Shown: positions 43,581 to 53,303, numbered from the stretch's first letter. The stretch is 64,000 bases of DNA from Tildeniella nuda ZEHNDER 1965/U140 (GCA_019358895.1 JAHHIG010000001.1:310001-374000); one strand, 5' to 3'. Numbers and translations: made by a program. The notes: a model not told the origin generated them from the sequence alone.

Positions 43581-43730
43581 CTATTCCTCAGCCTTTTCTC
43601 CTTTGACACTATTATTCCTATTACAGTTTTTTAACGAACGATCAGATGATTCGCCACTAATGTAACCCTCAGAATCTGTTCGTACAAAATAGTTTCTACA
43701 ATTTAGGTCAACCATATCTTCATCCATCAT
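43581..43730 (-). CDS. possible 49-residue small protein
   Basis: ATG at 43728-43730 with AGAAGGAAATAAAATT upstream, a good ribosome site. The product is acidic then Asn/Lys-rich: MMDEDMVDLNCRNYFVRTDS, then EGYISGESSDRSLKN with two Cys (C11, C36). No family known. It is flanked by a hairpin at its 3' end. Supported only by ribosome site and position. Confidence 0.35.
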   Translation of the reverse strand: MMDEDMVDLNCRNYFVRTDSEGYISGESSDRSLKNCNRNNSVKGEKAEE

Positions 43731-43944
43731 AATTTTATTTCCTTCTTAAAAAACAAATGTAACCGTTATTCATTTATCATAGCGTGCTGCTTTATTGAGT
43801 TGCAGCGCTCAACTAAACTAATCCAGCTCGGTAAGAATTGACGAGTGACAAAATCATGCAATCTTAAGCTTTCTGGGGTGCCTGGACAAAACCAAATCGC
43901 ATTAAAAAGCCTCAGTGCGGTGCAGTGATAGAGTTCCTAGCTAT

Positions 43945-44244
43945 TCATTCGGGAGTACAGTGTTCACGCGCAATGGTGTCGTATATATACAAAATTTCCT
44001 CTGTTAGCTTACGAGCTTCCTCATACGTCAAGTGGCTCAGACTTTCTTTAGTAGTGCCTTCATCTCCAGAACGGTAAACAAACGGTACTCTATTTCGCAA
44101 TTCTTCTGGAAACTCCTCTGCCTTAAGAGCAGAAAGAACTACAAAAGCGTTTTGGAGTCTCTCTTGAATGTCGCCAGATCCCACAGCAAGAGCACCTACA
44201 GCGCTGTAAAGCCTTTCCCAAGTTGTATGTCTGGTGTAACTCAT
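43945..44244 (-). CDS. hypothetical protein
   Basis: A 99-residue helical protein from the ATG at 44244 (MSYTRHTTWERLYSAVGALA); a start 14 codons upstream is possible. The last part EEARKLTEEILYIYDTIAREH is amphipathic. This form (helical bundle of about 100 residues with ERLQNAFVVLSALKAEEFPE) is not one I can name. It lies between psbA and the small frame, same strand as psbA but separated by a terminator. Confidence 0.55.
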   Translation of the reverse strand: MSYTRHTTWERLYSAVGALAVGSGDIQERLQNAFVVLSALKAEEFPEELRNRVPFVYRSGDEGTTKESLSHLTYEEARKLTEEILYIYDTIAREHCTPE

Positions 44245-44326
44245 AAAGAAATTTCTCAATGTGTTTCTATACCGTAGCATCGACAAAATAGGATTGCCTT
44301 ATGAAAATGACATATTGCTTATCAAA

Positions 44327-44360
44327 CCAAAAGCGCCCCCTTGTAAGAGAGCGCTTTTGG
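44327..44360 (-). terminator. psbA terminator
   Basis: CCAAAAGCGC (44327-44336) and GCGCTTTTGG (44351-44360) form a perfect 10-bp stem 20 bp behind the psbA stop; on the minus strand the stem ends in GCGCTTTTGGTTT, with T-rich 3' side. Confidence 0.75.
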
Positions 44361-44379
44361 TTAGCGAGAGACGAGTGAA

Positions 44380-45462
44380 TTAACCGTCGATCGCGGGAGC
44401 CTGCATTGAAACGAGGGTTGCGTCACCAGAGGCGAGGTCAAGCGGGAAGTTGTGAGCATTGCGCTCGTGCATCACTTCCATCCCCAGGTTGGCGCGGTTC
44501 AGCACGTCTGCCCAGGTGTTCACAACGCGACCTTGAGAATCCAGCACCGATTGGTTGAAGTTAAACCCGTTGAGGTTAAACGCCATCGTGCTGATGCCTA
44601 GAGCCGTCAGCCAGATACCTACTACGGGCCATGCACCCAGGAAGAAGTGCAGGGAGCGTGAGTTGTTGAAGCTGGCATATTGGAAGATCAACCGACCGAA
44701 GTAGCCGTGTGCCGCGACGATGTTGTAGGTCTCTTCTTCTTGCCCAAACTTATAGCCAGCATTCGCAGACTCGTTCTCGCTGGTTTCACGGACAAGTGAG
44801 GAGGTCACTAGCGAACCGTGCATGGCGCTGAACAAGCTGCCGCCGAAGACACCAGCCACACCCAACATGTGGAAGGGGTGCATCAGGATATTGTGCTCAG
44901 CCTGAAACACAAACATGAAGTTGAACGTACCAGAGATGCCGAGGGGCATCCCGTCGGAGAAGGAACCTTGTCCGATCGGGTAGATCAACAGCACGGATGT
45001 AGCCGCAGCCAGAGGTGCCGAGTAAGCCACACAGATCCAGGGGCGCATACCGAGGCGGTAGGACAGTTCCCACTGGCGACCCATGTAGGCGAAGATGCCG
45101 ATCAGGAAGTGGAAGACAACGAGTTGATACGGACCACCGTTGTATAGCCACTCATCTAAGGAAGCCGCTTCCCAGATGGGGTACATGTGCAAGCCGATCG
45201 CATTGCTGGAAGGCACAACCGCACCAGAAATGATGTTGTTGCCGTACATCAAGGAGCCAGCCACAGGCTCGCGAATGCCATCGATATCGACAGGAGGCGC
45301 AGCGATGAAGGCGATGATGAAGCAGATGGTTGCAGCCAGTAAGGTAGGGATCATCAAGACACCGAACCAGCCTACATACAGGCGGTTATCGGTACTGGTA
45401 ACCCAGTTGCAGAAACGATCCCATGTGCTGCCGCTTTCGCGTCTTTGAATGGTTGTTGCCAT
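44380..45462 (-). CDS. psbA: photosystem II D1 protein
   Basis: A 360-residue D1 protein of the photosystem II core in the thylakoid membrane, with full-length hallmark sequence ([80 protein letters not shown]). Residue 130 is Gln, the low-light D1:1 form, where high-light forms have Glu. The Mn-cluster ligands at the C-terminus ([13 protein letters not shown]) and the 16-residue extension cut after Ala344 are present. Cyanobacteria usually have several psbA genes; this is one. Confidence 0.98.
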   Translation of the reverse strand: MATTIQRRESGSTWDRFCNWVTSTDNRLYVGWFGVLMIPTLLAATICFIIAFIAAPPVDIDGIREPVAGSLMYGNNIISGAVVPSSNAIGLHMYPIWEAASLDEWLYNGGPYQLVVFHFLIGIFAYMGRQWELSYRLGMRPWICVAYSAPLAAATSVLLIYPIGQGSFSDGMPLGISGTFNFMFVFQAEHNILMHPFHMLGVAGVFGGSLFSAMHGSLVTSSLVRETSENESANAGYKFGQEEETYNIVAAHGYFGRLIFQYASFNNSRSLHFFLGAWPVVGIWLTALGISTMAFNLNGFNFNQSVLDSQGRVVNTWADVLNRANLGMEVMHERNAHNFPLDLASGDATLVSMQAPAIDG

Positions 45463-45557
45463 AGTGGTAATAATTGCTAGAAACTACAGGAAAATCCGTA
45501 GCCAAGAATGAATGTTTAGCAAGCACCGCCTAATTTAGGTATTGCTTGCCTACCCTC

Positions 45558-45586
45558 ATAGTATTGAGATTCGCTTTGCTTTTTCA
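45558..45586 (-). promoter_or_regulatory. candidate psbA promoter
   Basis: On the minus strand TGAAAA (45586-45581), 17 bp, then TACTAT (45563-45558), about 95 bp before the psbA start. The -10 is good and the -35 is weak, as in many light-regulated genes. Purely from sequence. Confidence 0.35.
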
Positions 45587-45894
45587 GCGCCGTTTGTGAA
45601 TATTTATCAACACGATCGCAATTATTGGGAACCGGCTGAAAAGCCCAGCTAGAAAGCTTTAGGGCATAATTAGTAGGTGTTTAACTAAGGGTACGACACT
45701 CTGCAATTTAAGTTCCGTAAAGAGAGCAAAAGCGCTGCGTAGACCATCAAAAAGTCTACAATTTCTGCCGAATAAGCGTTTGGGTTAACTGTATTGAGTG
45801 AAACTTTAATTGGCTCAATGGTTTACTTTCTAACGCGATCGCAACGATTAGCAATCTTTCTTCACTTCAGAACGTCAAAAACCAGCTTGAACAG

Positions 45895-46077
45895 GTATCG
45901 CGGTTTCTGATCCAGTGAAGTAAAGTCGCAAAGAGGCAGAAGGCAGAGGGCAGAGGGGCGCAAAGAGGCAGAAGGCAGAGGGCAGAAGTGAAAGAGAACG
46001 GCGGCTCTCCTTCTGCCTCCTGCCTTCTGCCTTCAAACCGCAGCCCTCATACCGCACTCTGATGGGAACTGCTATAT
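45895..46077. repeat. MITE-like element, copy 1
   Basis: The ends resemble inverted GCGGTTTCTGAT / ATGGGAACTGCTATA; the interior has AGTCGCAAAGAGGCAGAAGG and many GGCAGAGG units that pair with CTGCCTCCTGCC. A second copy is at 46951-47101. No gene inside. It fills the gap between psbA and the 68-residue gene. Confidence 0.55.
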
Positions 46078-46099
46078 CGCACTCATGGCGATCGCCTAG

Positions 46100-46306
46100 T
46101 TAGTCCAACTTCAGCGCATTAGCGGGCACTTCGTCCCACGAATTGACGATGCGGAGTCGAGCAATCCAGCCTGCGGCAACCTGGTTGGCGGTCAAGTTGT
46201 CCTGAAAGGATTTGTGACAATCCTGTGCGTGGTCTTCATCGCAACAGGCAATGCAGGAGTAGAGGATGCCGGATGGATCAAGCTGTTCGTTTACCCAAAT
46301 AGACAC
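46100..46306 (-). CDS. conserved small cysteine-containing protein
   Basis: A 68-residue protein: MSIWVNEQLDPSGILYSCIA then CCDEDHAQDCHKSFQ has four Cys and two His in 20 residues, maybe a metal site. The rest (AAGWIARLRIVNSWDEVPAN) is one small domain. This looks like a cyanobacterial conserved unknown. A good start is uncertain but no other ATG fits. Confidence 0.55.
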   Translation of the reverse strand: MSIWVNEQLDPSGILYSCIACCDEDHAQDCHKSFQDNLTANQVAAGWIARLRIVNSWDEVPANALKLD

Positions 46307-46406
46307 GATCGCGCCCTCCTGAGAAATTTTGACCTTTAGGCTATTAATTTTAGGGGTTTATAGCAGTCATCAAGTGAACAATACTCAATTATTTAGCTAT
46401 CAGCTA

Positions 46407-46904
46407 TCAGCTTTCAGCATTCGCTTGAGCCATTAAGGTCAGCGCATCTCCGGTGACGCGGCAAATGCGCCAATCGGGTAGAACGGTAGCTCCCATTTTC
46501 TCGTAAAAGGCGATCGCAGGTGTATTCCAATCCAGCACGCTCCATTCTAAGCGTCCACAATCTTCTGCGATCGCCCGTTGAGCGAGATAAATCAGCAGCG
46601 CCTCGCCAATGCCCAGCCGTCGATACTCTGGCAGCACAAACAGATCTTCTAAATACAGCCCTGGCTTAGTTAAAAAGGTGGAGTAGTTGTAGAAGAAGAG
46701 TGCAAACCCTGCAATGCTACCTGCCGTCTCTGCTAAAACAACTTCAGCATAGCGACGGAAACCAAATAAATGCTCGTGCAGTGCCTCTGGTGTGCCTGTA
46801 ACCGCATGAGAGAGGTGTTCGTACTCTGCTAACGCCTGAATGAGCGCAAAGATGGTTGGTACATCGTCGGCAGTCGCTACACGAAGATGGATTGCTTCAG
46901 GCAT
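46407..46904 (-). CDS. GNAT-family N-acetyltransferase
   Basis: A 165-residue single-domain acetyltransferase. Acetyl-CoA binding motif A is YLEDLFVLPEYRRLGIGEAL (R/Q-x-x-G-x-G/A form RRLGIG), then CGRLEWSVLDWNTPAIAFYE is motif B. This subset (LEDLFV...W.VLDWN.PAI.FY) is close to the diamine/thialysine acetyltransferase group (SSAT-like), so a polyamine-type amine is a possible substrate, unproven. Confidence 0.85.
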   Translation of the reverse strand: MPEAIHLRVATADDVPTIFALIQALAEYEHLSHAVTGTPEALHEHLFGFRRYAEVVLAETAGSIAGFALFFYNYSTFLTKPGLYLEDLFVLPEYRRLGIGEALLIYLAQRAIAEDCGRLEWSVLDWNTPAIAFYEKMGATVLPDWRICRVTGDALTLMAQANAES

Positions 46905-46950
46905 GAGTTGCTAGTGGTTGGGGTCGACACTGGAAGGTCTTCTGTAGGAA

Positions 46951-47101
46951 TATACAGCGGTTCCCAATCCGGTGAAGTACAGTCGCAAAGAGGCAGAAGG
47001 CAGAAGGCAGAAGTGAAAGAGCACGGCGGCTTTACTCCTGCCTCCTGCCTCCTGCCTTAAAACCTCAGTCCTTGTACCGCACTCTCATGGGAACCGCTAT
47101 A
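46951..47101. repeat. MITE-like element, copy 2
   Basis: AGCGGTTCCCA at the left (46956-46966) and TGGGAACCGCT at the right (about 47089-47099) are inverted. The interior is again AGTCGCAAAGAGGCAGAAGG, tandem GGCAGAA units, then CTGCCTCC units, as in copy 1. Confidence 0.6.
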
Positions 47102-47169
47102 ACGTGCGATCGCTCTACCGGAAACAACGGCTTTAAACCAACGCTGATCCTAAAAAGGGTGACAGAACA

Positions 47170-47439
47170 TCAGCTTGCTAGTGCAAGAGGAGCGGGTTCT
47201 GGCTGATGCGTAGCGCGATCGGGATGAATGCGATCGCTTAAATAACTGTACATCCCTTCGCACGCATCAAAATAAATGGTGACGTTCTCTCTACCTTGCT
47301 CAGCAAAGATAATCTGCGCCCCGTAATGAGGAGAGGTTAAAAAGTTCAGCCATCGGGCGAGTTGAATATAGGGTACAGCAAGCTTACCCAAGCGTTCACC
47401 ATCAACAATTTCGAGCGAGAATTTGAGCGCTGGTTGCAT
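47170..47439 (-). CDS. hypothetical protein
   Basis: An 89-residue soluble protein (MQPALKFSLEIVDGERLGKL then QLARWLNFLTSPHYGAQIIF). It looks like a small single domain with beta strands then a helix; the tail is Pro/Ala-rich. I do not know the family. It stands alone. Confidence 0.55.
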   Translation of the reverse strand: MQPALKFSLEIVDGERLGKLAVPYIQLARWLNFLTSPHYGAQIIFAEQGRENVTIYFDACEGMYSYLSDRIHPDRATHQPEPAPLALAS

Positions 47440-47593
47440 AGGGGGTTCCTCAACGTTCTGCTGTGAGTATTCTACACATAAATCAGTATATTTGTACTAT
47501 TAAGAATTTCTAAATATCAAGCTTTCTCAGAAATGGGCTAAAAAGGCTGACCGCTGACCGCTGATCACTGACCGCTGATCACCCAACATCACT

Positions 47594-48673
47594 CTACTCA
47601 TGCTGAAATTCGTCCAGAAGTGCCTGGAGCGAGGCTTTCATCTCGGTTGGCGTTGTCGGTGTAGTGCCAAACTGTCGAACGACGATACTGGCTGCGAGGT
47701 TGCCTAAGACGGTTGCCTCCCAGGTGGTTGCTCCAGCGATGAGTCCTAATGTGAAGGCAGCGACGACAGTATCACCTGCGCCCGTCACATCAAAGACATC
47801 AGTGCGATTGAAAGCAGGGATGTGGTGCTGGGTGCCATCACGATCGAACAAGCTCATACCTTCTTCACCGCGAGTGATTAATGCCTGCTTTGCCTGCGTC
47901 AATTGCAAGAGATCGCGTCCACCTTGCTGAAGCTGCGTCAGGTCAGCCGGATTGCCCGATGGACTGACGAGCGAATAGCCAACGGCTTGCTCTGCTTCGG
48001 GTAGATTGGGCGTGAAGACAGTCGCTCCCTGGTAGCGATCGAGCTTTGTCTGAGCATCTACAACACTCAGCGAATGGTTCAGCGCTGCTTGAATGACAGG
48101 TTGCGTCAGGGTGCCATCGCCGTAATCGGAACATATGACGGCATCGACGGTGCCAACGTGCTGCTGAATATAGTCGGCAAGCTGGAATTGTAAGGACTCA
48201 TCGGGCAGATGATCGGACTTGCGATCGACCCGCACAATTTGCTGTGTAACGGACTGACGCGCATGACCAGAGATGCGGGTTTTGGTGACGGTGGGGCGAT
48301 CGACATCCAGCAAAATCCCCTGCGTGTCAATGCCTGCTGCTTCAAAAATGCCCCGCAGCGTCTTGCCCTGATCGTCTTTGCCCAGCAGCCCAACCGCTTT
48401 CACTTGTGCGCCCAGCTTTGCAAAGTTATAGACTGCATTTGCGCCACCACCGGGCACCTGTCGCGTATGCTCATGACGAATGATCAGTACAGGCGCTTCG
48501 CGCGATAAACGCTCAACCTGTCCCGTGAGAAATTCATCCAGCGTCAAGTCACCGACGACTAAAACCTTCGCTTCGTAAAAGCGATCGATCAGGTCAAACA
48601 GCCGCTCAGCCGACGCGGCAAGCTGGGCTGCAAAGGACGCATCAAATGCCATAGACGATCGCGCGTTGCTCAA
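47594..48673 (-). CDS. PfkB-family heptose 7-phosphate kinase (HldE N-domain type)
   Basis: A 359-residue ribokinase-fold sugar kinase. VLVVGDLTLDEFLTGQVERL is the N-terminal motif and GGGANAVYNFAKLGAQVKAV the substrate side. The catalytic end is FDVTGAGDTVVAAFTLGLIA with Asp in GAGD. The whole pattern (LDEFL...SREAPVLIIRHE...PGGGANAVYNFA) is that of D-glycero-beta-D-manno-heptose-7-phosphate 1-kinase, without the adenylyltransferase half. It should feed ADP-heptose for surface polysaccharide. An ATG eight codons inside is an alternative start. Confidence 0.85.
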   Translation of the reverse strand: MSNARSSMAFDASFAAQLAASAERLFDLIDRFYEAKVLVVGDLTLDEFLTGQVERLSREAPVLIIRHEHTRQVPGGGANAVYNFAKLGAQVKAVGLLGKDDQGKTLRGIFEAAGIDTQGILLDVDRPTVTKTRISGHARQSVTQQIVRVDRKSDHLPDESLQFQLADYIQQHVGTVDAVICSDYGDGTLTQPVIQAALNHSLSVVDAQTKLDRYQGATVFTPNLPEAEQAVGYSLVSPSGNPADLTQLQQGGRDLLQLTQAKQALITRGEEGMSLFDRDGTQHHIPAFNRTDVFDVTGAGDTVVAAFTLGLIAGATTWEATVLGNLAASIVVRQFGTTPTTPTEMKASLQALLDEFQHE

Positions 48674-48778
48674 CGCGCCAACAACTTCACCTCAGCCAGA
48701 GTAGCGCATTCGGGTATTCACACATGCACCGAAGCCAAAGAAGGTGACTTGGTTGCACGTGTGCTAGCAGCCAAACGC

Positions 48779-49840
48779 TTAAGCAGGCTTGTCAGGGTTA
48801 GAACAGGCTGCTTTGGGATCAAAAAGAAAATCAAACCGGATGAGTTGAAATTTGCCACCGTCACCAAATTTTTTATTTTTGACTGTGTTGGTAATGTCGT
48901 CGATCGCAACCTGATCTAAGCCTTTGAAACCAGAAGTCAGCAATACTGTTGGCGATTCTGCCAGGGTGCCATCAGGCTTTACGATCGCGCCAAAGGACGC
49001 ATTTCGCACTCCTCTAACGAACGGACACGCCTCTTTAGGAACGCTAGCAGTCACCCGTTCTGGCTTATAAAGGCGGCTGTCGTCAGCCTCTCCACCCGTT
49101 ATCTTCTTTGCCAATTCTATAAAATCGACTCCATTTGCGTTCAAGGCTCCAGTTGCCTTCTCTAGAGTATCTGGACCATTAAAGGTGTATAAGGCTCGCA
49201 ACTGACCCGATCGCTCTCCCTGTTGCCGTAGTGCAGTGAGTTGCTCAGGCGATAGCTTGTCTGATCTCACAGGCGCAGTTGGATCGACAGGTGCTTTAGG
49301 GGTATTGGGGGTGCCTGTACCTGTCGTTGTTGTGTCTGTTTTCTCAGGTGGCTTGGGCGTTTTTAATGCCTGGTCAGTTGACTTTGGCTGCGGTGCTTTT
49401 TTCGCTGGAGACGGTCTGATGTCAAATGTAGGAGGCAACCCAAAAGAAGGAAACACGATGGGTGGTGGCGGCGCTAGAAGCGGAAAGTTGTAGAGCGATG
49501 GATCGTTGTAAAGCTTAGGATCGGGTAGCTTTGTGGCGGATTGCAACGGTTTTGAGGGCTTTGTCGGCAAAAGCGTTTGCGGCACTTGCTCAATGCCAAA
49601 CGACGGCAGTTGGCTTTGCTCAGCGGGAGACAGTTCTACAGTCCGAATGAGTTGCTTCGCGTCTGGTTCTGCTTCCGTGCCTGCCAGCATGTTAGGCAGC
49701 GCTGCCCACAGCAAGCCATGTGCGCCCAAGGACGCTAAAACAGCGATCGAGAACGGTTGACGCAAGGCTGCCAGCACTCTCTCTAGCGTCTCCTGAGTGA
49801 AGACGTTGGACGTGTTTTTAGGCGACCAGGAGTTAGACAT
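48779..49840 (-). CDS. TonB-like proline-rich membrane-anchored protein
   Basis: A 353-residue protein from the ATG at 49840 (MSNSWSPKNTSNVF). It has a cytoplasmic start, one membrane helix (PFSIAVLASLGAHGLLWAAL, about residues 29-48), a long Pro/Lys/Thr linker (TPKPPEKTDTTTTGTGTPNT), and a C-terminal domain (ACPFVRGVRNASFGAIVKPD ... KFQLIRFDFLFDPKAAC) that fits a TonB C-terminal fold with Cys at both ends. It may transmit energy to outer-membrane receptors. ExbB/D genes are not in the window. Confidence 0.65.
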   Translation of the reverse strand: MSNSWSPKNTSNVFTQETLERVLAALRQPFSIAVLASLGAHGLLWAALPNMLAGTEAEPDAKQLIRTVELSPAEQSQLPSFGIEQVPQTLLPTKPSKPLQSATKLPDPKLYNDPSLYNFPLLAPPPPIVFPSFGLPPTFDIRPSPAKKAPQPKSTDQALKTPKPPEKTDTTTTGTGTPNTPKAPVDPTAPVRSDKLSPEQLTALRQQGERSGQLRALYTFNGPDTLEKATGALNANGVDFIELAKKITGGEADDSRLYKPERVTASVPKEACPFVRGVRNASFGAIVKPDGTLAESPTVLLTSGFKGLDQVAIDDITNTVKNKKFGDGGKFQLIRFDFLFDPKAACSNPDKPA

Positions 49841-49968
49841 AGCAGATAAGTTCAGTCGTGGGGCAATGGACACGTGCGATCGAGAGCAAACCCTGCTCAA
49901 ATCTTAGCGCTCATGGCTGGATGGTTAGCGTTCTGTTGCCAGTTTAGAAACCGTAGGGCAGTGAAGAG

Positions 49969-50091
<123 letters not shown>

Positions 50092-50141
50092 ATTGTGAGC
50101 AAAAACGCTTTAGATTTTAGGAGAGCCATCAATCTTTAAGC

Positions 50142-50843
50142 TTGCCCATGCCACGACCGATCGTTATTTTGCCAGGTTATCTCGCGGGTGCGGTAGAGTA
50201 CCGCGTTCTGGAAAAGACGCTACAAGCGTTAGGTTTCCCAACCGTGACCGTGCCACTCCGCTGGCAAGACTGGGTGCCGACGATCGGCGGTCGATCGGTT
50301 GCGCCTATTCTGCGAATCCTGGACACGGCAGTCCAGCAAGTGCTCCAGCAGTATGACGCATCCAAAGTGACGCTGATTGGACATTCGGCAGGCGGTTGGC
50401 TCGCGCGTATTTATTTGGGCGAAAAACCTTACTGTGTGCATCCCAGTGATGCGAATGCTTGCGCCTGGTCTGCCCGCGATCGCGTAGCGACACTCATCAC
50501 ACTTGGCACACCCCACACCAGCCTGGAACGCTGGACGCGGAAAAACCTCGACTTTGTGAATCTGAGCTATCCCGGTGCGTTTTATGCTGACGTGCGCTAT
50601 GTCTGCGTTGCAGGGAAAGCAGTGTACGGGGATCGCTGGCGAAGTTGGTTGGCATTCAGCAGCTATAAGCTTACCTGTGGACAAGGCAATACCTGGGGCG
50701 ATGGCATTACGCCGATCGAGGCTGCTCATCTTAAAGGTGCTGAAAATCTCACCCTTGAGGGCGCGATGCATTCTCCTAGAGGCAATCGGACTTGGTACGG
50801 CTCGCCTGACTTGTTGGAACACTGGACACCGTATCTTGTGTAG
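50142..50843 (+). CDS. alpha/beta hydrolase, lipase-like esterase
   Basis: A 233-residue hydrolase of the PGAP1/LipA-like type. [12 protein letters not shown] is the oxyanion strand and [20 protein letters not shown] has the nucleophile Ser in [26 protein letters not shown] is the TPH motif of lipases of this group. An acid ([10 protein letters not shown]) and the late His (EGAMHSPR) complete the triad. No signal peptide, so cytosolic. Confidence 0.85.
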   Translation: MPMPRPIVILPGYLAGAVEYRVLEKTLQALGFPTVTVPLRWQDWVPTIGGRSVAPILRILDTAVQQVLQQYDASKVTLIGHSAGGWLARIYLGEKPYCVHPSDANACAWSARDRVATLITLGTPHTSLERWTRKNLDFVNLSYPGAFYADVRYVCVAGKAVYGDRWRSWLAFSSYKLTCGQGNTWGDGITPIEAAHLKGAENLTLEGAMHSPRGNRTWYGSPDLLEHWTPYLV

Positions 50844-50848
50844 ATATT

Positions 50849-50925
50849 AGAAGGCAGAGGGCAGAAGGCAGAAGGCAGAAGGCAGAAGGCAGAGGGCAGA
50901 AGGCAGAAGGCAGAGGGCAGTAGCC
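50849..50925. repeat. GGCAGAA tandem repeat
   Basis: About ten units of GGCAGAA/GGCAGAG (7-bp period) fill the gap behind the hydrolase gene. The same unit fills the MITE-like copies at 45895 and 46951. Confidence 0.75.
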
Positions 50926-50978
50926 AGAAGTAACCTCTCAACCTCCTCACTCCTCTCCCCTCACTCTCATTAGGCAAA

Positions 50979-51593
50979 TCACTCCAACGCACACTGCCGC
51001 GTTAGTGCCTGTTTCAAAAGCGCTGTGTATTGCCTGCTGCCAATGACATGGGCACCAAACCGTTCTAAGTGAGGATTCATCATCTGGGCATCGAAAAGGA
51101 TAAATTGACGATCGCGCAACCGTTCCACCAGTTTCACCATCGCCACCTTCGAGCCATCGGGAATCCGAAAGAACATGGATTCGCCGATAAAGGCACCCCC
51201 GATCGTCAATCCCAAAATGCCCCCTGCCAGCTCGTCACCCTGCCAGGTTTCAAAGCTGTGTGCCCATCCAGCAGCGTGCAGCGATCGATAAATAGCTTTC
51301 AGTTCGGCTGAAATCCACGTCGTTTCGCGGTTAGCGCAGCCATCAACGACTGCCTCAAAGTCTCGATTGACGGCTACCGTAAAGCGCTCCTGATTGAGCA
51401 CTCGCTGGAGCGATCGGGGATAGCGAAACCGCTCATCCAGAGGAATCAGTGTCCGCTCTCGACTGGAGTACCAACCCAGCGACTCTCCAGCGTCATCCGC
51501 CATGAGGAAATAACCCTGGGTATACCCCTGGATAATTGAGGCGACATCAAAGCGGCTCTCTGTCAATCGTGCAACGCCCCACTCAGTAGACAT
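50979..51593 (-). CDS. aat: leucyl/phenylalanyl-tRNA-protein transferase
   Basis: A 204-residue enzyme that adds Leu or Phe to proteins with basic N-termini, marking them for ClpSAP degradation. Family signature: [20 protein letters not shown], then [43 protein letters not shown] (spaced here), and [21 protein letters not shown] chose the ATG at 51593; longer frames add 6 or 17 codons. Confidence 0.92.
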   Translation of the reverse strand: MSTEWGVARLTESRFDVASIIQGYTQGYFLMADDAGESLGWYSSRERTLIPLDERFRYPRSLQRVLNQERFTVAVNRDFEAVVDGCANRETTWISAELKAIYRSLHAAGWAHSFETWQGDELAGGILGLTIGGAFIGESMFFRIPDGSKVAMVKLVERLRDRQFILFDAQMMNPHLERFGAHVIGSRQYTALLKQALTRQCALE

Positions 51594-51695
51594 CTGACAC
51601 AAGCATCTCATAATCAGAGCCTCTCCGAAAAGAGCCGTCAGCACTCAGAAGTCAGGAGTCAAACAATGGGCGATCGATCGGATACCCACAGAGAC

Positions 51696-51992
51696 TCAGC
51701 GATTGTAGTGACCCCACTGTATAAACGTCATCACCACATAAATGATGATGGCGCAGCCCAGAATGGATGGCACCGCTGGAACGCCACCAATGCCCCAGTA
51801 AAGAAAGGGGTAGTTTAGCCCATGCTGAGCTTTCAGCAGTCTAAAAACCGCTTCTCCAAGCCAAACCCCTACCAACCCAGTCAACACAAAGCCCAAAAAT
51901 TTACCGGGAATCTGACGCGGAATCAACATATTGGCAATACCAGCACAGACGATCGCAGCCAGTAACTGCACCGCCACATGAGACAGGTTCAT
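51696..51992 (-). CDS. GlsB/YeaQ/YmgE-family membrane protein
   Basis: A 98-residue protein with three hydrophobic segments (VQLLAAIVCAGIANMLIPRQ, FLGFVLTGLVGVWLGEAVFR, SILGCAIIIYVVMTFIQWG). The ATG at 51992 has AAAGGAGGC just before it, a near-ideal ribosome site, so longer frames are rejected. Family name derives from a stress/transglycosylase-associated group; function unknown. Confidence 0.78.
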   Translation of the reverse strand: MNLSHVAVQLLAAIVCAGIANMLIPRQIPGKFLGFVLTGLVGVWLGEAVFRLLKAQHGLNYPFLYWGIGGVPAVPSILGCAIIIYVVMTFIQWGHYNR

Positions 51993-52221
51993 TTTGCCTC
52001 CTTTGAAGGCTGAAAATTTTAAGGCAAAAATTTCATACCGGATAAGAGTCAACGGCAGTTCACTCTTGCAAGAATCGGTTACAAGCAACGATCGAAGGGG
52101 TATGAAAGCTAAAAACGTGGTAGCTATACGACGCTACATTGATCCTTATACGGAGGATCAGGACACTCCACCGGACGTTTTGCCAAAAGAAGGAACACGC
52201 CTGAGCAACGCTGAGACACGC

Positions 52222-52351
52222 TAGGGGCTGTCGTCAATTACAATCAGAGTCCTGATGATGGCAAGTCTACAGCCCCTAGCCTGCTTTACTGGGGCGGGCG
52301 CGGTCAGGCTGATGCCGTAGGCTTTTGATCGTTAATTGATGACGCGCCCTA
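52222..52351. repeat. 130-bp MITE with 19-bp inverted ends
   Basis: TAGGGGCTGTCGTCAATTA (52222-52240) and the reverse complement of 52333-52351, TAGGGCGCGTCATCAATTA, match at 15 of 19 positions. CTA(G) at both borders may be the target duplication. An inner hairpin (AGGGGCTGT/ACAGCCCCT) lies at the left. Ends like these belong to IS families with TIRs near GGGCGCGTCATCAA in cyanobacteria, so a non-autonomous derivative. Confidence 0.6.
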
Positions 52352-52400
52352 GTTGAAGAGCAGCCTGTCTCTGAGCAAAATCATCACGCTTTGTGTTTTT

Positions 52401-53210
52401 TTAGCGTCCCAACTCTTGCGATCGCCCATAGGCAGCCAGCACCGCTTCAATCAACGCTGACCGCAAGCCAGCACGTTCAAGCGCCGCAACACCTGCGATC
52501 GTCGTACCACCGGGACTGGTTACCTGGTCTTTCAGTTGTCCTGGATGCTGCCCTGTCTCTTGCAGCAGTTGAGCCGTACCTTTAACGGTTTGGAGCGCCA
52601 GTTGGAGCGCGATCGCCCGTGGTAAGCCTGCGGCGACTCCACCATCTGCCAGCGCTTCAATCACCAATGCCACGTAGCCAGGACCTGACCCAGACAATCC
52701 TGTGACGGCATCCATTGCAGTTTCAGGCACTTCTACCACCTCACCGACTGCCTCAAAGATTTGTCGTGCCTGTACCAGGTGATGAGCCAGCGTATGCGTA
52801 CCGGGAGCGATCGCCGTGATACCTGCGCCCACGGTTGCAGGTGTATTCGGCATCGCTCTCACGATTGGCTGTTGAGGAAACGCGGCTTCCAGTTTGCTCA
52901 GCGGTATCCCAGCCAAAATCGAGAGTACTAATAGAGGCGATGTTCGGGTGTCAAAAAGACCTGACACTGCCGTTGCGACTGCACTAAAAATCTGTGGTTT
53001 GATCGCCAGTAACAACACGTCAGCTTCAGCGGCTGCTCGATTATCAGTTGTTACCTGGACACCATACGTCTGTGCCAAAAAATCTCGCCGAGCTGCCTGC
53101 GGTTCACTGATCAAAACGTCGTTTGGCAGATAAATGCCGCGATCGACAAGGCGGGATAAGAGAGCTTCTCCCATTACCCCGCCGCCAATCATACCGAGTT
53201 TGATACTCAA
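52401..53210 (-). CDS. proC: pyrroline-5-carboxylate reductase
   Basis: A 269-residue enzyme for the last step of proline synthesis, using NADPH. I set the start at TTG (53208-53210; LSIKLGMIGGGVMG), with GGAGA upstream; the longer frame carries linker-like codons, and the next ATG cuts the Rossmann strand. GGGVMGEAL binds the nucleotide; ILAGIPLSKLEAAFP, VRAMPNTPATVGAGITAIAP and AVTGLSGSGPGYVALVIEAL are family motifs. It follows sepF. Confidence 0.9.
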   Translation of the reverse strand: MSIKLGMIGGGVMGEALLSRLVDRGIYLPNDVLISEPQAARRDFLAQTYGVQVTTDNRAAAEADVLLLAIKPQIFSAVATAVSGLFDTRTSPLLVLSILAGIPLSKLEAAFPQQPIVRAMPNTPATVGAGITAIAPGTHTLAHHLVQARQIFEAVGEVVEVPETAMDAVTGLSGSGPGYVALVIEALADGGVAAGLPRAIALQLALQTVKGTAQLLQETGQHPGQLKDQVTSPGGTTIAGVAALERAGLRSALIEAVLAAYGRSQELGR

Positions 53211-53303
53211 TTGAACTGTCTCCAAGACGTTTTTAGTTTTTGGTTGTTGGTTTTTAGAGAAAAGCCAATTTACTCTCCGTCTAACAACTAACAACTAACA
53301 ACT

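Noticed and set aside
51994-52224. 76-codon plus-strand frame opposite the GlsB-like gene
   Set aside because: It begins antisense to the leader of the GlsB-like gene, has no ribosome site and no family look.
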